Source: a virus
Virus record (IMG/VR): IMGVR_UViG_3300028392_000343
Coordinates: 1-20,486 of that record
DNA length: 20,486 nucleotides
Strand: one strand, 5' to 3'
Positions 20,357-20,486 of this stretch are shown here, one piece after another. Made by a program: the position numbers and the translations under genes. Every line of letters starts with the position of its first letter. Position 1 is the stretch's first letter. The notes under the pieces are model-generated. The model was not told where the DNA came from and did no database searches. It saw only the letters and a program-made list of their open reading frames with translations.

Positions 20357-20486
20357 GAGCACGCAATATTAACCGTTCAATTCCATATACTGTAACCTAT
20401 ACTGTGGATGGTATTGTAAAGAAGAAACGCTTCAAAGAACCTGCTGCTGCATGGAAGTGTCTCAGAGAAATGGGTGGTAGTATCTG
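20353..20486 (+). CDS. Small beta-beta-alpha protein, cut by window end
   Basis: At least 44 residues; the frame is open at base 20486, so the 3' end is missing. It starts at ATG 20353 within the end of the previous gene. PYTVTYTVDGIVKKKRF forms a beta-hairpin, and EPAAAWKCLREMG forms a helix, as in the other tiny proteins of this window. Confidence 0.55.
   Translation, partial: MRARNINRSIPYTVTYTVDGIVKKKRFKEPAAAWKCLREMGGSI

Noticed and set aside
1-20486. CRISPR arrays, tRNA genes, transposons or integrase sites
   Set aside because: No regular repeats with spacers, no cloverleaf and no transposase or integrase motif were found by eye.

Overview
The window looks like part of the genome of a T4-like myovirus (tailed phage), most similar in style to the marine and freshwater T4 relatives. 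It is AT-rich and has very tight packing: many stop/start overlaps of 1 to 14 bases. T4-type enzymes are present: a gp61-type primase, a T4-type RNase H, and class Ia ribonucleotide reductase NrdA and NrdB. It also has ThyX and MazG-like nucleotide genes, and T4-type late promoters (TATAAATA). The host cannot be named from the sequence. The promoters are good sigma-70 matches and the lysis lipoproteins imply a Gram-negative host.

Left part (1-4.5 kb). A partial and a complete basic, low-complexity protein of the kind found in marine T4-like phages come first. They are followed by an Ig-like-domain virion protein with a hairpin terminator behind it, and then three small genes. A minus-strand lysis-type cassette follows: a small membrane protein, a holin-like protein, and an o-spanin-like lipoprotein whose start is nested in the holin-like gene. 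This cassette diverges from a coiled-coil, tail-anchored membrane protein. Two perfect T4 late promoters, one on each strand, overlap in a palindrome in the gap between them.

Middle part (5.0-12.4 kb). This is a rightward DNA-replication and nucleotide operon: primase, thyX, MazG-like pyrophosphohydrolase, nrdA, nrdB, a zinc-ribbon protein, a GIY-YIG-like nuclease and an unknown protein. A strong sigma-70 promoter then drives RNase H, a conserved T4-group protein and a small basic protein. Together the genes supply dNTPs (reduction of ribonucleotides, dTMP synthesis, clean-up of nucleotides) and start and process Okazaki fragments.

Right part (12.4-20.5 kb). This is early-type accessory DNA with short genes and extended -10 sigma-70 promoters. 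It includes an AbrB-like protein and a large zinc-metallopeptidase/VWA protein (CobT-like). It also holds a minus-strand pair made of a radical SAM/SPASM protein and an O-fucosyltransferase-like protein. Next to these, on the plus strand, lie a small membrane protein and a second, GT-A-like (DxD) glycosyltransferase. A ~390-base non-coding stretch with two promoters leads into a run of very small genes that leaves the window. The radical SAM and two-glycosyltransferase group (15.75-19.02 kb) is the best candidate here for an undescribed modification system.
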